Positions 54,896-63,662 are shown, counted from the first letter of the stretch. The stretch is DNA of 64,000 nt from an uncultured Lachnospiraceae bacterium (GCA_947177165.1 CAMWTP010000013.1:25763-89762), one strand, 5' to 3'. The notes: a model not told the origin generated them from the sequence alone. Numbers and translations: made by a program.

Positions 54896-55807
54896 TTATC
54901 TCACAAAAAATATGATTAAAAAATACGTAATCGGCGCGGTAAATATCACACTGTCAAACCTATCCATAATACCACCATGCCCCGGAATCAGTTTTCCATA
55001 ATCCTTAATATCATAATTGCGCTTAATCGCCGACGCCGCCAGATCACCAATCTGCGAGATCACAGAGCCTACACCGCCGACCACAAACAGAAGAAACACA
55101 AACTGATCCGCCCCCAGAACCAAATCCAGGTAATGTCCGAACAGTGCGCCGACCAGCGCAGAACCCACAATCCCGCCAACTGAACCTTCAATGGACTTTT
55201 TCGGGCTGAGCACCGGAGCAAGCTTGTGTCTTCCGATCATCACCCCCACCAGGTACGCACAGGTATCTGATATCCAGGAGTTGATAAAAATCATCCACAC
55301 CAGATAGATGCCATGCTCAAACTGCCTTGTCAGGAATACAAAAGACAACATCACAGGCGCGTACACCAGTGAAAAATACGCTGCCATAACCTGATGCGCG
55401 CTAAATTTCGGAAAGGCAAACACATAGACCGACATCATCAAAATCAGGGCGAGAAACAAAACAACCATCAGTCCGATGTCCAGCACCGTAAAGCCTGCCA
55501 GTGAAAGGGAAGAAACCGTCCCTGCGTCTGGATGCCTGATATAGATAGCCGCGTAATACCCCGTAATCGCTGCTATCCCCACAATTTCCAGCAAATTCAG
55601 CCTGTCTGGACTGTCCGCCTGCGCTGACCCTTTCTGTCTGACACCGCAGGCCTTTGTCAATTCCAAATAGCCGATAATCGATATCACGTACAACACTGCT
55701 GCCAGTACGATTCCCCCCGGAAGAATCGCAGCCAGCGCCACAATCACGATTACAACCGCACTGATCGTCCGCTCCTTGCTTATTTTTCCAAGAATATTCG
55801 AAGCCAT
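54896..55807 (-). CDS. cdsA: Phosphatidate cytidylyltransferase
   Basis: Makes CDP-diacylglycerol from phosphatidic acid and CTP, the branch point for phosphatidylglycerol and cardiolipin. 303 residues with eight or nine hydrophobic helices and the CdsA signature near the C-terminus, SAIKRNYDIKDYGKLIPGHG followed by GIMDRFDS. The ribosome binding site AAGGAGGAG is inside the last codons of uppS, whose stop is 4 bp upstream, so the two are coupled. Confidence 0.95.
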   Translation of the reverse strand: MASNILGKISKERTISAVVIVIVALAAILPGGIVLAAVLYVISIIGYLELTKACGVRQKGSAQADSPDRLNLLEIVGIAAITGYYAAIYIRHPDAGTVSSLSLAGFTVLDIGLMVVLFLALILMMSVYVFAFPKFSAHQVMAAYFSLVYAPVMLSFVFLTRQFEHGIYLVWMIFINSWISDTCAYLVGVMIGRHKLAPVLSPKKSIEGSVGGIVGSALVGALFGHYLDLVLGADQFVFLLFVVGGVGSVISQIGDLAASAIKRNYDIKDYGKLIPGHGGIMDRFDSVIFTAPITYFLIIFFVR

Positions 55808-55810
55808 TCC

Positions 55811-56518
55811 TCACTCCTCCTTCACAAGTCCATACCTCCGGTCTCTGTTCTGATAAGCCTCCACTGCCCTGGCAAGCTCCTCTTTGTCAAAGTCAGGCCA
55901 CGGCACCGGCGTGAAATAAAGTTCCGCGTAAGCCAGCTGCCACAACAGAAAATTTGATATGCGCTGCTCCCCCGATGTCCGAATCAGCAAATCCGGGTCC
56001 GGCAGCCCCGCCGTGTCCATCTGGGCTGCAATCTTCTCATCGTCAATCTCCTCCGGCTTCAGCTCCCCGGCAGCCACTTGAGCCGCAAGCTTTGTGATGC
56101 CTCTTCTGAGCTCATCGCGCCCTCCATAATTAATCGCGATCTGGAAGTGAAGCCCTGTATTGTTCTTCGTTGCCTGCTCCAGCTCCTCGATACTCGCCCG
56201 CAGATCCTCCGCCAGACCAGACTTATCGCCAAGCACCCGCACACACATATTGTTTTTCTGCGCACGCCTGATACTGTTCTTCATATAATTTCTGAGCAGA
56301 TTCATCAAGGTCGCCACCTCGCTGTCCGGTCTGCTCCAATTCTCTGTCGAGAAAGCATACACTGTGAGGTAATTGATTCCCATATTGTAGACGTCCTCAC
56401 AGATCTGCTCCACCACCTTTGCTCCCTGTACATGGCCAGCAGTGCGGGGAAGCCCCTTCGCCTTCGCCCAGCGTCCGTTTCCGTCAAGAATAATCGCCAC
56501 ATGGTTTGGTGCGTCCAT
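55811..56518 (-). CDS. uppS: Isoprenyl transferase (undecaprenyl diphosphate synthase)
   Basis: cis-Prenyltransferase that extends farnesyl diphosphate to the C55 lipid carrier of wall synthesis. 235 residues from ATG 56518 (MDAPNHVAIILDGNGRWAKA), where GGAGAGGG precedes the start; the open frame to 56599 is discarded. Motifs: catalytic Asp in ILDGNGRWA, GLPRTAGH, and the C-terminal LIRTSGEQRISNFLLWQLAY. It lies 121 bp after frr and couples into cdsA. Confidence 0.97.
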   Translation of the reverse strand: MDAPNHVAIILDGNGRWAKAKGLPRTAGHVQGAKVVEQICEDVYNMGINYLTVYAFSTENWSRPDSEVATLMNLLRNYMKNSIRRAQKNNMCVRVLGDKSGLAEDLRASIEELEQATKNNTGLHFQIAINYGGRDELRRGITKLAAQVAAGELKPEEIDDEKIAAQMDTAGLPDPDLLIRTSGEQRISNFLLWQLAYAELYFTPVPWPDFDKEELARAVEAYQNRDRRYGLVKEE

Positions 56519-56639
56519 AATCCCTCTCCTTTCCGTCTCTGTATGCAATCGAGCAGGCGGAAATGCCCTTCCTGCCCATATGCATAAAATAGGGGGCACT
56601 ACATCCCCTGTGCACGCCCCCTGCCTTTCGTTTATTGTA

Positions 56640-57191
56640 TTATACAGTCAGAACTTCCTTAGACTTTTCGTCGACCGCCTTATCTACCTCTTTGATATAC
56701 TTGTCTGTCAGCTTCTGCACTGCGTCCTCCAAATCTTTAATCTCATCCTCGGACACTTCCGTCTTAGCAAGCTTCTTGAATGCATCATTCGCATCACGCC
56801 TGATATTGCGCACTGCCACCTTGCAATCCTCGCCTTTTTTCTTGATATCCTTCACGAGCTCTTTTCTGCGCTCCTCTGTGAGTTCCGGGAACACGAGACG
56901 AATCACTGCACCGTCATTGCTCGGTGTAATACCGATGTCCGATGCCATAATCGCCTTCTCAATCGCCTTGATCAGACTCTTCTCCCACGGTGCAATCTGA
57001 ATCATTCTCGCCTCTGGAACCGTAATGTTTCCGACCTGCTGAATCGGTGTCGGTGTTCCATAGTAATCAACCTTTATCTTGTCAAGCACATGCGGATTTG
57101 CACGGCCTGCACGTATTGTCTGATAATCTGATAAGAGAAAATCAAGTGCCTTCTGCATTTTATCATCGTATGTTTTTACTCTTGCGTCCAT
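56640..57191 (-). CDS. frr: Ribosome recycling factor
   Basis: Splits post-termination ribosomes with EF-G. 183 residues, the usual length, with the tRNA-mimic helical domain and motifs RAGRANPHVLDKIKVDYYGT near 27-46, TPIQQVGNITVPEARM near 47-62, and RKELVKDIKKKGEDCKVAVRNIRRD split across the third helix. AAGGAGG precedes the ATG. Downstream of pyrH by 58 bp, the universal pairing. Confidence 0.97.
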   Translation of the reverse strand: MDARVKTYDDKMQKALDFLLSDYQTIRAGRANPHVLDKIKVDYYGTPTPIQQVGNITVPEARMIQIAPWEKSLIKAIEKAIMASDIGITPSNDGAVIRLVFPELTEERRKELVKDIKKKGEDCKVAVRNIRRDANDAFKKLAKTEVSEDEIKDLEDAVQKLTDKYIKEVDKAVDEKSKEVLTV

Positions 57192-57249
57192 TTCTATGTC
57201 CTCCTTGATTTCATTCTAAAACTCTAATACAGCATCCTGCATTTGCACA

Positions 57250-57945
57250 TCAGACTGTAATGACGGTGCCGTTTGAGTTTCCCTTTACTGTGTTGATGAT
57301 ACTGTTCTCCTCGTTCAACCCGAATATCGTCATCGGCATCTTATTTTCCATGCAAAGCACTGCTGCTGCAAGATCCATCACGCCGAGCTGCCTGTCAACG
57401 ACTTCTCTGATTGGAATCGTGTCATACTTTTTCGCATTCTCGTTGAGCTTTGGATCGGAATCGTATACACCGTCAACCGCCCTCGCGGAAAGAATCATGT
57501 CTGCCTCAATCTCGATCGCCTTGAGCACAGTCCCCATATCCGTAGAGAAATACGGATGCCCGATGCCGCCCGCAAAAAATACTACCTTGCCCGCCGCAAG
57601 CGCTGCCATCGCCTTATCCTTCGAAAAAAGCTCTGTGAAGGCCGCGCACTGAAACGGCGTAAATATCTCTGTTCCCATGCCAACAAACCGGAAAATCTCC
57701 GATACATAGATACAGTTCATGACTGTGGCCAACATGCCGATCTGATCCGCTTTTGTCCGGTCGATCGTCTCGCTTGTCCTGCCGCGCCAAAAGTTGCCGC
57801 CGCCAATCACGATCCCCACCTGTACGCCGCTGTCAACAATCTCTTTCACCTGTCTGGCCACTGCTGTCACTGTGGGCTCATCAAAACCTGTCTTCCGATC
57901 TCCGGCTAAAGCCTCACCGCTCAGCTTCAATAATACTCTATTCAT
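57250..57945 (-). CDS. pyrH: Uridylate kinase (UMP kinase)
   Basis: Phosphorylates UMP to UDP in pyrimidine biosynthesis; hexameric amino-acid-kinase-fold enzyme. 231 residues: VLLKLSGEALAGDRKTGFDE at the start, nucleotide loop VIGGGNFWRGR near 46-56, and the terminal ILSARAVDGVYDSDPKLNENAKKYD region (read in two parts). TAGGAG precedes ATG 57945. First housekeeping gene after the bactofilin. Confidence 0.97.
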   Translation of the reverse strand: MNRVLLKLSGEALAGDRKTGFDEPTVTAVARQVKEIVDSGVQVGIVIGGGNFWRGRTSETIDRTKADQIGMLATVMNCIYVSEIFRFVGMGTEIFTPFQCAAFTELFSKDKAMAALAAGKVVFFAGGIGHPYFSTDMGTVLKAIEIEADMILSARAVDGVYDSDPKLNENAKKYDTIPIREVVDRQLGVMDLAAAVLCMENKMPMTIFGLNEENSIINTVKGNSNGTVITV

Positions 57946-57980
57946 AATATGCCGACTCCTATCTACTCTCTATGATTGCT

Positions 57981-58997
57981 TTACGATTGTTTTCTATTTT
58001 TCTTAATATCGCTAAAGAAAGTAGAAGGACTGACATCTGCATAGCACTGTGAACACATACCCTCGATCACTGCACCGTTGTTGATCTGCACGGACTTTGA
58101 TTTAATATTTCCCATTACGATCGCTGATGTGTCAAGAATGACTGGTCCATGCACATCAATATCGCCCTTAACAGCTCCCGCGATCACCGCACTTGTAGCA
58201 AAAATATTGCCGATCACGACAGAACTCTGCCCGATCTTGACACCACCCTTACTCTTCACTTCGCCGTTGATCTGCGCAGACTCGGCATAAATCTCTGCCG
58301 CTGCAGAATTGCCTGTAATGCTTCCTGTCACATTCAATTTGCCAAAAATCTCAATATTACCTGTAATATTTCCAATCAAATCCATATTACCGCTGCTCGT
58401 CACATCGCCTGTAATCGTCATCCCAGCCGTGATCACAGCTGTATCCGTTGAAGCTGCAACACTGGCATCAAAGTCAGCCTCCGGCTCTGCTGCAGGTGCC
58501 GCATCCATGTATGCCGTCTCCTGCAAATTCTGTTCTACCTCATTTAATAATTGTTCCATCTCTGCGTCTGCCTCACTTATATTATTTTCTTGTAATACTG
58601 GCATTTCTGCCGCTCCCCCCGCACTTATATCATTATCAGCGGCTTCTGTCATGTCTGCTGCCGGATCAAGTTCTGCTGAAAAGTTTCCTCCAACATTTCC
58701 CTCCACAGCTCCCGCCGCGCGATCCATCGCATTTATCATAGCTGCCAAATCAGCATCTGCCTGTGCGGAATCGTTCTGTAAACCAACAGTATCAATCGGT
58801 GCATCTCCCAGAGCAGCAACGCCCTTCTCAAGCATCGCCTCAAGATCCGCAAAATCCGCGTCCGCTGCCTCGCCAAATAAATCTTCCGAAGCTGTTGCCC
58901 CTTCATCCGCAAGATTCAGTCCGGCTACCGCATCCTCGGCCTCCAAATCATTTACCGTCTGTGACAAGTCCTGTTTAAAATCCTGAAAAAAACCCAT
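57981..58997 (-). CDS. Bactofilin-family polymer-forming protein with long acidic N-terminus
   Basis: 338 residues. Residues 1-185 are unusual: Ala/Asp/Glu-rich, low complexity, beginning MGFFQDFKQDLSQTVNDLEA, with no membrane segment. Residues about 186-315 form the bactofilin beta-helix (GMTITGDVTSSGNMDLIGNI and following six-residue rungs), which self-assembles into filaments. A short tail has a CSQC motif near residue 318. Bactofilins scaffold wall enzymes and shape. GGAGGACA precedes ATG 58997. It starts the pyrH-frr-uppS-cdsA-dxr-rseP-ispG-polC group, 35 bp before pyrH. Confidence 0.9.
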   Translation of the reverse strand: MGFFQDFKQDLSQTVNDLEAEDAVAGLNLADEGATASEDLFGEAADADFADLEAMLEKGVAALGDAPIDTVGLQNDSAQADADLAAMINAMDRAAGAVEGNVGGNFSAELDPAADMTEAADNDISAGGAAEMPVLQENNISEADAEMEQLLNEVEQNLQETAYMDAAPAAEPEADFDASVAASTDTAVITAGMTITGDVTSSGNMDLIGNITGNIEIFGKLNVTGSITGNSAAAEIYAESAQINGEVKSKGGVKIGQSSVVIGNIFATSAVIAGAVKGDIDVHGPVILDTSAIVMGNIKSKSVQINNGAVIEGMCSQCYADVSPSTFFSDIKKNRKQS

Positions 58998-59025
58998 AGT
59001 AAATTGTCCTCCACTTTTATATAGT

Positions 59026-59054
59026 ATTTTAATATCAGTATCAAAAATTTACAA
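59026..59054 (-). promoter_or_regulatory. Putative sigma-A promoter of the bactofilin-polC operon
   Basis: Minus strand TTGTAA (59054-59049), 17-bp spacer, TAAAAT (59031-59026), about 28 bp before the bactofilin ATG. No other strong promoter is visible before polC, so this may drive all nine genes. Confidence 0.55.
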
Positions 59055-59085
59055 TCAGAACAATCGCCATGCCAGCGCTTTCTGA

Positions 59086-60096
59086 CTACTCATGTAAATG
59101 TTGTACTCTCACCGTATCCTCCGATATCGGCAGCATAACAGTATTGTCAGATTCAAGAATCTTCTCAATAATCGCAGGCAGCGCATCGACTGTCGAATCC
59201 TTGCCCGCCGCATCATGAAAAAGAACCACCGCGGTGTTGAACTGTCCTACACTGTCAAGCACATTTTTTGCGATCTGCTCGGCGCTCTTCTTGCCGCCCG
59301 TAGCATCTCCGCTCGACACATTCCAGTCAAAGTACACCATATTCTCCCTATTGAGATAATTGATCAGCTCCCACATATCTACATGACTGATCGTGTTGCT
59401 GCTCCCACCGGGAAACCGGACAATAGTGCAGTCTTCCCCAGTAATCTCATACAGAAAATCATGGAGCTTCGTCAAATCTTCCCTGTACGCATCCAGTGAC
59501 GCGTATATCTCGCTGTACTTGTGACTGTAGGAATGCATCGCCAGCGTATGGCCGTCCTCTACAATCCGCTTGTACTGATCTGCATATCCTTCCTTGCCCA
59601 CTACAAAGAACGTCGCTTTCACACCATACTGGTCAAGGATATCGAGTATCCTTTCTGTATTGGAGCTCGGACCGTCATCAAACGTCAGATACACCCGCCT
59701 GATCCCGGCACTGCTGTCCTCTCTGCCGTCCCACTTATGTGTATCTTCCAGCACCGCTGCCTCCACAATATCTGCCGCCTCCGTCCCATCTACGATATTG
59801 CCGTCAATATCGGCTACCTCCAAAGACCCTGACGTCCCGGCAGGCTCGCTGCTCTCCTCCACACGGCTTGCACCTGCACTGGAAACCGCACTGTCCTGAA
59901 GCAGCACCAGCCGCTGTTCCAGTCCATTTACCTTCCTTCCAATATTCATCACCAATACAAGGATTACAACACAGTTAACTATTGTCATCAGCGTGAGCAC
60001 CGGAATCACAATATCAATAAAGCGTTTCTTTTTTGCCTGCCCTAAGAACTCCGCAGCCTCATCTCCTGTTTCTTCATTATGATCATCTAATTCCAT
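59086..60096 (-). CDS. Membrane-anchored polysaccharide deacetylase (NodB/CE4 family)
   Basis: 336 residues from ATG 60096 (MELDDHNEETG), preceded by AAAGGG. Cytoplasmic acidic start, helix at about 24-50, an acidic stalk, then the NodB domain: YLTFDDGPSSNT near 133-144 with the metal/catalytic Asp pair, MHSYSHKY near 185-192 with the metal-binding His residues, and RFPGGSSNT. Such proteins deacetylate GlcNAc or MurNAc of wall polysaccharide; PdaA-type enzymes make spore cortex, but the exact substrate is not readable. Has its own promoter and lies downstream of the TIGR01440 gene. Confidence 0.93.
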   Translation of the reverse strand: MELDDHNEETGDEAAEFLGQAKKKRFIDIVIPVLTLMTIVNCVVILVLVMNIGRKVNGLEQRLVLLQDSAVSSAGASRVEESSEPAGTSGSLEVADIDGNIVDGTEAADIVEAAVLEDTHKWDGREDSSAGIRRVYLTFDDGPSSNTERILDILDQYGVKATFFVVGKEGYADQYKRIVEDGHTLAMHSYSHKYSEIYASLDAYREDLTKLHDFLYEITGEDCTIVRFPGGSSNTISHVDMWELINYLNRENMVYFDWNVSSGDATGGKKSAEQIAKNVLDSVGQFNTAVVLFHDAAGKDSTVDALPAIIEKILESDNTVMLPISEDTVRVQHLHE

Positions 60097-60163
60097 ATTA
60101 CCCTTTCGTACACATCTGTAACCGCTCAACTCTGATTTCTGATTTCAATAAATAGACATACCG

Positions 60164-60172
60164 ATTATAACA
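60164..60172 (-). promoter_or_regulatory. Extended -10 promoter for the deacetylase gene
   Basis: Minus strand TGTTATAAT (60172-60164), a perfect TGn-TATAAT; the -35 region (TTTCTA) is weak. It lies about 70 bp upstream of the deacetylase ATG in the 123-bp gap. Confidence 0.55.
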
Positions 60173-60219
60173 CACAATCACTACTTTAGAAAAGACATTT
60201 TCATAAGTTTATTCAAAGT

Positions 60220-60792
60220 TTATTCTAAATCCTCATTGTAATGCGCCCTCTCTCCGCCAATATATTTCGCCCTTGTCCTGGCACATACAATATGTGCGTT
60301 CCCAATTACCGGATGCTCTATCCTCACCGGGACTGCCACCGGTCTCAGGTGCATCCCGATCAGCGTATCGCCGATATCAATCCCGGCATGTGCCTGCACA
60401 CGTTCCACTGCCACCGGATTCTCCATATGTTTCCACGCCGCCGTCGAGAAAGAACCGCCCGCCTTGGGCTGCGGTACCACATTTACCACCTCATATCCAA
60501 AACGCTCCGCATCGGCCTCCGCCATGATCAGCGCCCTGTTCAAATGCTCACAGCACTGCGCAGCCACAGCCAGACCTGCCTTCCTCAACTCCTCATACAT
60601 TGCCACAAACACTGCTTCCCCAAGCTCCGCATTGGAGTATGAGCCGATATGATGCGCCGCAATCTCGCTTGTAGAGCAGCCAATCACTACCAAATTTCCT
60701 TTTTTGAGATTTGCCTGAGCCAGAAACTCAGCGACAACGCGCTTTGCATCACTTTTTACCTCTTCAAAATTATCTTTTTCATATTTACACAT
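60220..60792 (-). CDS. TIGR01440 (DUF436) family protein
   Basis: 190 residues from ATG 60792 (MCKYEKDNFEE), preceded by GGAAGGG. Conserved family segments: LVVIGCSTSEIAAHHIGSYS near 34-53, QCCEHLNRALIMAEADAE near 86-103, VVPQPKAGGSFSTAAWKHM near 113-131 and MHLRPVAVPVRIEHPVIGNA. The family is widespread in Firmicutes, soluble, with no established function. It overlaps no neighbour; 17 bp separates it from the acyltransferase gene, so they are probably one transcript. Confidence 0.9.
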   Translation of the reverse strand: MCKYEKDNFEEVKSDAKRVVAEFLAQANLKKGNLVVIGCSTSEIAAHHIGSYSNAELGEAVFVAMYEELRKAGLAVAAQCCEHLNRALIMAEADAERFGYEVVNVVPQPKAGGSFSTAAWKHMENPVAVERVQAHAGIDIGDTLIGMHLRPVAVPVRIEHPVIGNAHIVCARTRAKYIGGERAHYNEDLE

Positions 60793-60809
60793 TGTTCTAC
60801 CCTTCCTTA

Positions 60810-61883
60810 TTATTTCCCCACAAGTCTTTTTAAAATCGGTATTTTTCCAAGTAATACCGTGCTGCATAACGATATGATGAGAACCACTACCATCTCGATC
60901 ATATTACACACATACGACGGATGATCAATAAAATCAAGCCGGTGTATCAAAAAAATCAGCAGATATCCGGACAAAATGTAAATCCCCATACTGTCTGCTC
61001 CAAGTCGCCTCAAAACACTGCATTTTATCAGCCATTCGCCGCCATTCACTTTATTGAGTCCTGTCACTATATACTGCCACAATATCACAAAAAATAAACT
61101 TCCGGCAAAACCCACAAGCATCCTGTACAGATCAATCCACAGCTGCCCCGCTACCGGCTTCCCAATCAGCTTATACCCTGACAGATAGATAAAGGAATCC
61201 TCATTATAATATAGGAATAATCCGGCAAATGCAAGTCCTGCCGCTATCACCATCCACATTTTCAGCCTGCAGTCCAGTCCCCATCCTTTGCGCTGCATCC
61301 AGTCATGCACATAACATCCAAAGAGGAAATATGGCAGCATATACTTGTAAGCTCCAAGCCCCAAGCCGTCAGGTATCGCAAAAAGCGTCAGAAAACCAAG
61401 GACATAGATTCCAATATTATCCCTCATAAAGCAGTGCATTACAAATACGATCAGAAAACACCACCACACAGCCCACAGGAACCAGAAATTGTTCAGTGCA
61501 TTGTAAAAATATACAAACACCAGCGCCTCCGGCTGCGGCTCACCGCTGAGATGATTGACAATCAGTATCCTTGCATAATCCAGCGCCGTCCATGCGAAGA
61601 TCGGAATTAACAGCGTTGCCGCACGCCTTTTCAGAAGATTTGTCCGCGCACTTTTTTCATTCGCTCCCCAGATTCCCTTCCAGCTTAGATACCCGCTGAT
61701 CATCATAAACAGCGGCATATGAAAACTATATATGAACTGATAAAGTCTGTCGTGAAAATATAACTGCTCCGTCCGGTATACCTCGCCGCTTCCCTCCTGT
61801 ATACAGTGCCCCAATACCACAAGAATAATCGCAAATCCCCTTAACAGGTCAGGAAGGAGCTCTCTCTCTTTTTTACTTTCCAT
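60810..61883 (-). CDS. Acyltransferase 3 family membrane protein
   Basis: 357 residues from ATG 61883 (MESKKERELLPDLLRG), which has GAGGAAG nine bases upstream; earlier in-frame ATGs lack spacing. About ten hydrophobic helices with the family start LLPDLLRGFAIILVVLGHCI, carrying the conserved Arg and His, and the GYLSWKGIWG loop. These enzymes O-acetylate or acylate exported sugars and wall polymers. No polysaccharide cluster is nearby. It is divergent from dapL across a 180-bp region. Confidence 0.9.
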   Translation of the reverse strand: MESKKERELLPDLLRGFAIILVVLGHCIQEGSGEVYRTEQLYFHDRLYQFIYSFHMPLFMMISGYLSWKGIWGANEKSARTNLLKRRAATLLIPIFAWTALDYARILIVNHLSGEPQPEALVFVYFYNALNNFWFLWAVWWCFLIVFVMHCFMRDNIGIYVLGFLTLFAIPDGLGLGAYKYMLPYFLFGCYVHDWMQRKGWGLDCRLKMWMVIAAGLAFAGLFLYYNEDSFIYLSGYKLIGKPVAGQLWIDLYRMLVGFAGSLFFVILWQYIVTGLNKVNGGEWLIKCSVLRRLGADSMGIYILSGYLLIFLIHRLDFIDHPSYVCNMIEMVVVLIISLCSTVLLGKIPILKRLVGK

Positions 61884-61961
61884 CCATAACTTCCTCTTTT
61901 TCATACTCCCACACATTAACTTAACATAATTCATAAAATTTTTCAATAATCCAACTCACAA

Positions 61962-61990
61962 TTGACAAATGCGCGCGATAACATTATGAT
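61962..61990 (+). promoter_or_regulatory. Sigma-A promoter of dapL
   Basis: Plus strand TTGACA (61962-61967), 17-bp spacer, TATGAT (61985-61990), the strongest promoter match in the window. The transcript would begin near 61997, about 67 bases before the ATG. Confidence 0.8.
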
Positions 61991-62002
61991 TACAATAGTG
62001 TT

Positions 62003-62012
62003 CCTAATTAGG
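62003..62012 (+). promoter_or_regulatory. Candidate operator palindrome in the dapL leader
   Basis: CCTAATTAGG is a perfect 10-bp palindrome, extended to GTtCCTAATTAGGACaAC with imperfect flanks, placed 12 bp after the -10 of dapL. The position fits a repressor site overlapping the transcription start. No regulator gene lies adjacent. Confidence 0.4.
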
Positions 62013-62063
62013 ACAACTATAAAAATCAAATTCGCAAAATCAAACTAAGAACGGAGGATTATT

Positions 62064-63260
62064 ATGCCAAACCTAAATGAAAATTACCGAAACCTGAAAA
62101 AAAGCTACCTATTCTCAGAAATCGCACACCGCGTAAATACCTACACTGCAGCAAATCCTGACAAAAAAATAATCCGGCTCGGTATCGGTGATGTGACACT
62201 TCCCATCGGCTCCAAAGTAATCGCAAAGCTTCACGAAGGTGTCGACGCGCTTGCTCATGCAGAAACTTTCAAAGGCTATGGCCCCGAACAGGGATACGAT
62301 TTTCTGCGCTGTGCCATCGTCGATTACTATCGCAGAAACAACGTATCGATTGCGGATGATGAAGTATTTGTATCCGACGGTGCCAAAAGCGATACCGGAA
62401 ACATCACTGACCTTTTTGACCAGGACAATGTCATCCTGATTCCAGATCCTGTATATCCTGTATATGTGGATACCAATATCATGAACGGGCGCAGCATCAC
62501 CTATATCGATGCCAACGAGGAAAATAATTTTCTCCCTATGCCAGATCACAATATCCACGCTGACATCATATACATCTGCTCCCCGAACAATCCGACAGGA
62601 GCAGCCTACAACAAAAAACAGTTAAAAGAATGGGTGAACTATGCACTTGAAAACGACGCCGTTATCTTATACGACTCGGCATACGAGTGCTTCATAACCG
62701 ATGAATCCCTTCCCAGAAGTATTTATGCCATTGAAGGCTCCAAAAAATGCGCCATCGAATTCTGCTCACTCTCCAAGACGGCCGGCTTTACGGGAACACG
62801 ATGCGGATACACAATCGTGCCAAAGGATTTGAAATTCGCTTCCTCCACTGGTGTGGAAATGTCACTAAATGCCATGTGGAATCGTCGCCAGACCACAAAA
62901 TTCAACGGTGTATCCTATATTGTGCAAAAAGGCGCTGCAGCTGTATTCTCTGAGGAAGGTATGGCACAATGCAGGGAAAACATCAAATATTACCAGCAGA
63001 ATGCCAAAATTATCGCTGATGCCCTTTCCAGGAAAAGTATCTCCTACTTTGGCGGAATCAACTCCCCCTATATATGGTTCAAATGTCCTAATGAAATGGA
63101 TTCGTGGGATTTCTTTGATTATCTGCTGACCAATGCACAAGTCGTGGGAACTCCCGGCGCAGGCTTCGGCAAAAACGGACAAAAATTTTTCCGGCTCACC
63201 TCATTCGGCAATCGGGAAAACACAGTGGAAGCGATGGCGCGAATCGAAAAATTATTCTAA
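62064..63260 (+). CDS. dapL: LL-diaminopimelate aminotransferase
   Basis: PLP enzyme converting tetrahydrodipicolinate directly to LL-DAP, bypassing the acyl-DAP branches of lysine and wall synthesis. 398 residues, class I aminotransferase fold, with GIGDVTLPIGSKVI near 40-53, YGPEQGYDFLR near 72-82, PDPVYPVYVDT near 127-137, SPNNPTGAAYNKKQL near 173-187 and the PLP-binding Lys238 in SLSKTAGFTGTRCG. GGAGG precedes ATG 62064. One of the two plus-strand genes, ended by a bidirectional terminator. Confidence 0.97.
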   Translation: MPNLNENYRNLKKSYLFSEIAHRVNTYTAANPDKKIIRLGIGDVTLPIGSKVIAKLHEGVDALAHAETFKGYGPEQGYDFLRCAIVDYYRRNNVSIADDEVFVSDGAKSDTGNITDLFDQDNVILIPDPVYPVYVDTNIMNGRSITYIDANEENNFLPMPDHNIHADIIYICSPNNPTGAAYNKKQLKEWVNYALENDAVILYDSAYECFITDESLPRSIYAIEGSKKCAIEFCSLSKTAGFTGTRCGYTIVPKDLKFASSTGVEMSLNAMWNRRQTTKFNGVSYIVQKGAAAVFSEEGMAQCRENIKYYQQNAKIIADALSRKSISYFGGINSPYIWFKCPNEMDSWDFFDYLLTNAQVVGTPGAGFGKNGQKFFRLTSFGNRENTVEAMARIEKLF

Positions 63261-63300
63261 TAAAACCCCCCTGACATTCATTTCTGTCAGAGGGGTTTTA
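63261..63300. terminator. Bidirectional rho-independent terminator between dapL and csp
   Basis: A 16-bp stem with one mismatch (63261-63276 with 63285-63300), 8-base loop; TTTTATTTCG follows on the plus strand and TTTTATTAG on the minus strand. It lies directly behind the dapL stop and 26 bp after the csp stop. Confidence 0.9.
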
Positions 63301-63325
63301 TTTCGTACTACAAAACACCTGCCCA

Positions 63326-63538
63326 TTATGCTATTACAACATTGGCAGCCCTAAGCTTGGAGCTATTCTTTGGATCCTGCTCAATATCGAAAGTAACCTT
63401 CTGTCCTTCTTCAAGAGTCTTGTATCCATCAGACATGATTGCGGAAAAATGTACAAACACATCTTCTCCTGTTCCTTCATTTGTAATGAATCCATAGCCT
63501 TTTTGAGCATTAAACCACTTTACTGTTCCGTTGTTCAT
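63326..63538 (-). CDS. Cold-shock protein (CspA/CspB family)
   Basis: 70-residue single cold-shock domain, [20 protein letters not shown] with RNP1 (KGYGFI) and RNP2 (VFVHFSAI) intact. Binds single-stranded RNA and DNA and melts RNA structure; often a translation and antitermination factor. TGGAGG precedes ATG 63538; an ATG at 63553 is part of that site and starts a five-residue extension I reject. The leader carries a terminator-like hairpin, so expression may be attenuated. Confidence 0.97.
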   Translation of the reverse strand: MNNGTVKWFNAQKGYGFITNEGTGEDVFVHFSAIMSDGYKTLEEGQKVTFDIEQDPKNSSKLRAANVVIA

Positions 63539-63584
63539 ATTTAGAACCTCCATTAAAAATATTTATGTACTCTACCGTCCGCCT

Positions 63585-63635
63585 AAAAAAACTGACTTGT
63601 CTGCATCAAAAGGAATGATTTGCAGAACAAGTCAG
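63585..63635 (-). terminator. Intrinsic terminator in the csp leader (possible attenuator)
   Basis: Minus strand 14-base arm CTGACTTGTTCTGC (63635-63622) pairs with GCAGACAAGTCAG (63604-63592) with a single bulged T, loop of 17 bases, followed by TTTTTTT (63591-63585). It lies between the csp promoter (63663-63691) and its ribosome binding site, about 50 bp before the ATG. Confidence 0.75.
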
Positions 63636-63662
63636 CTCATAGTTCTAATTGAATACTCTCAA

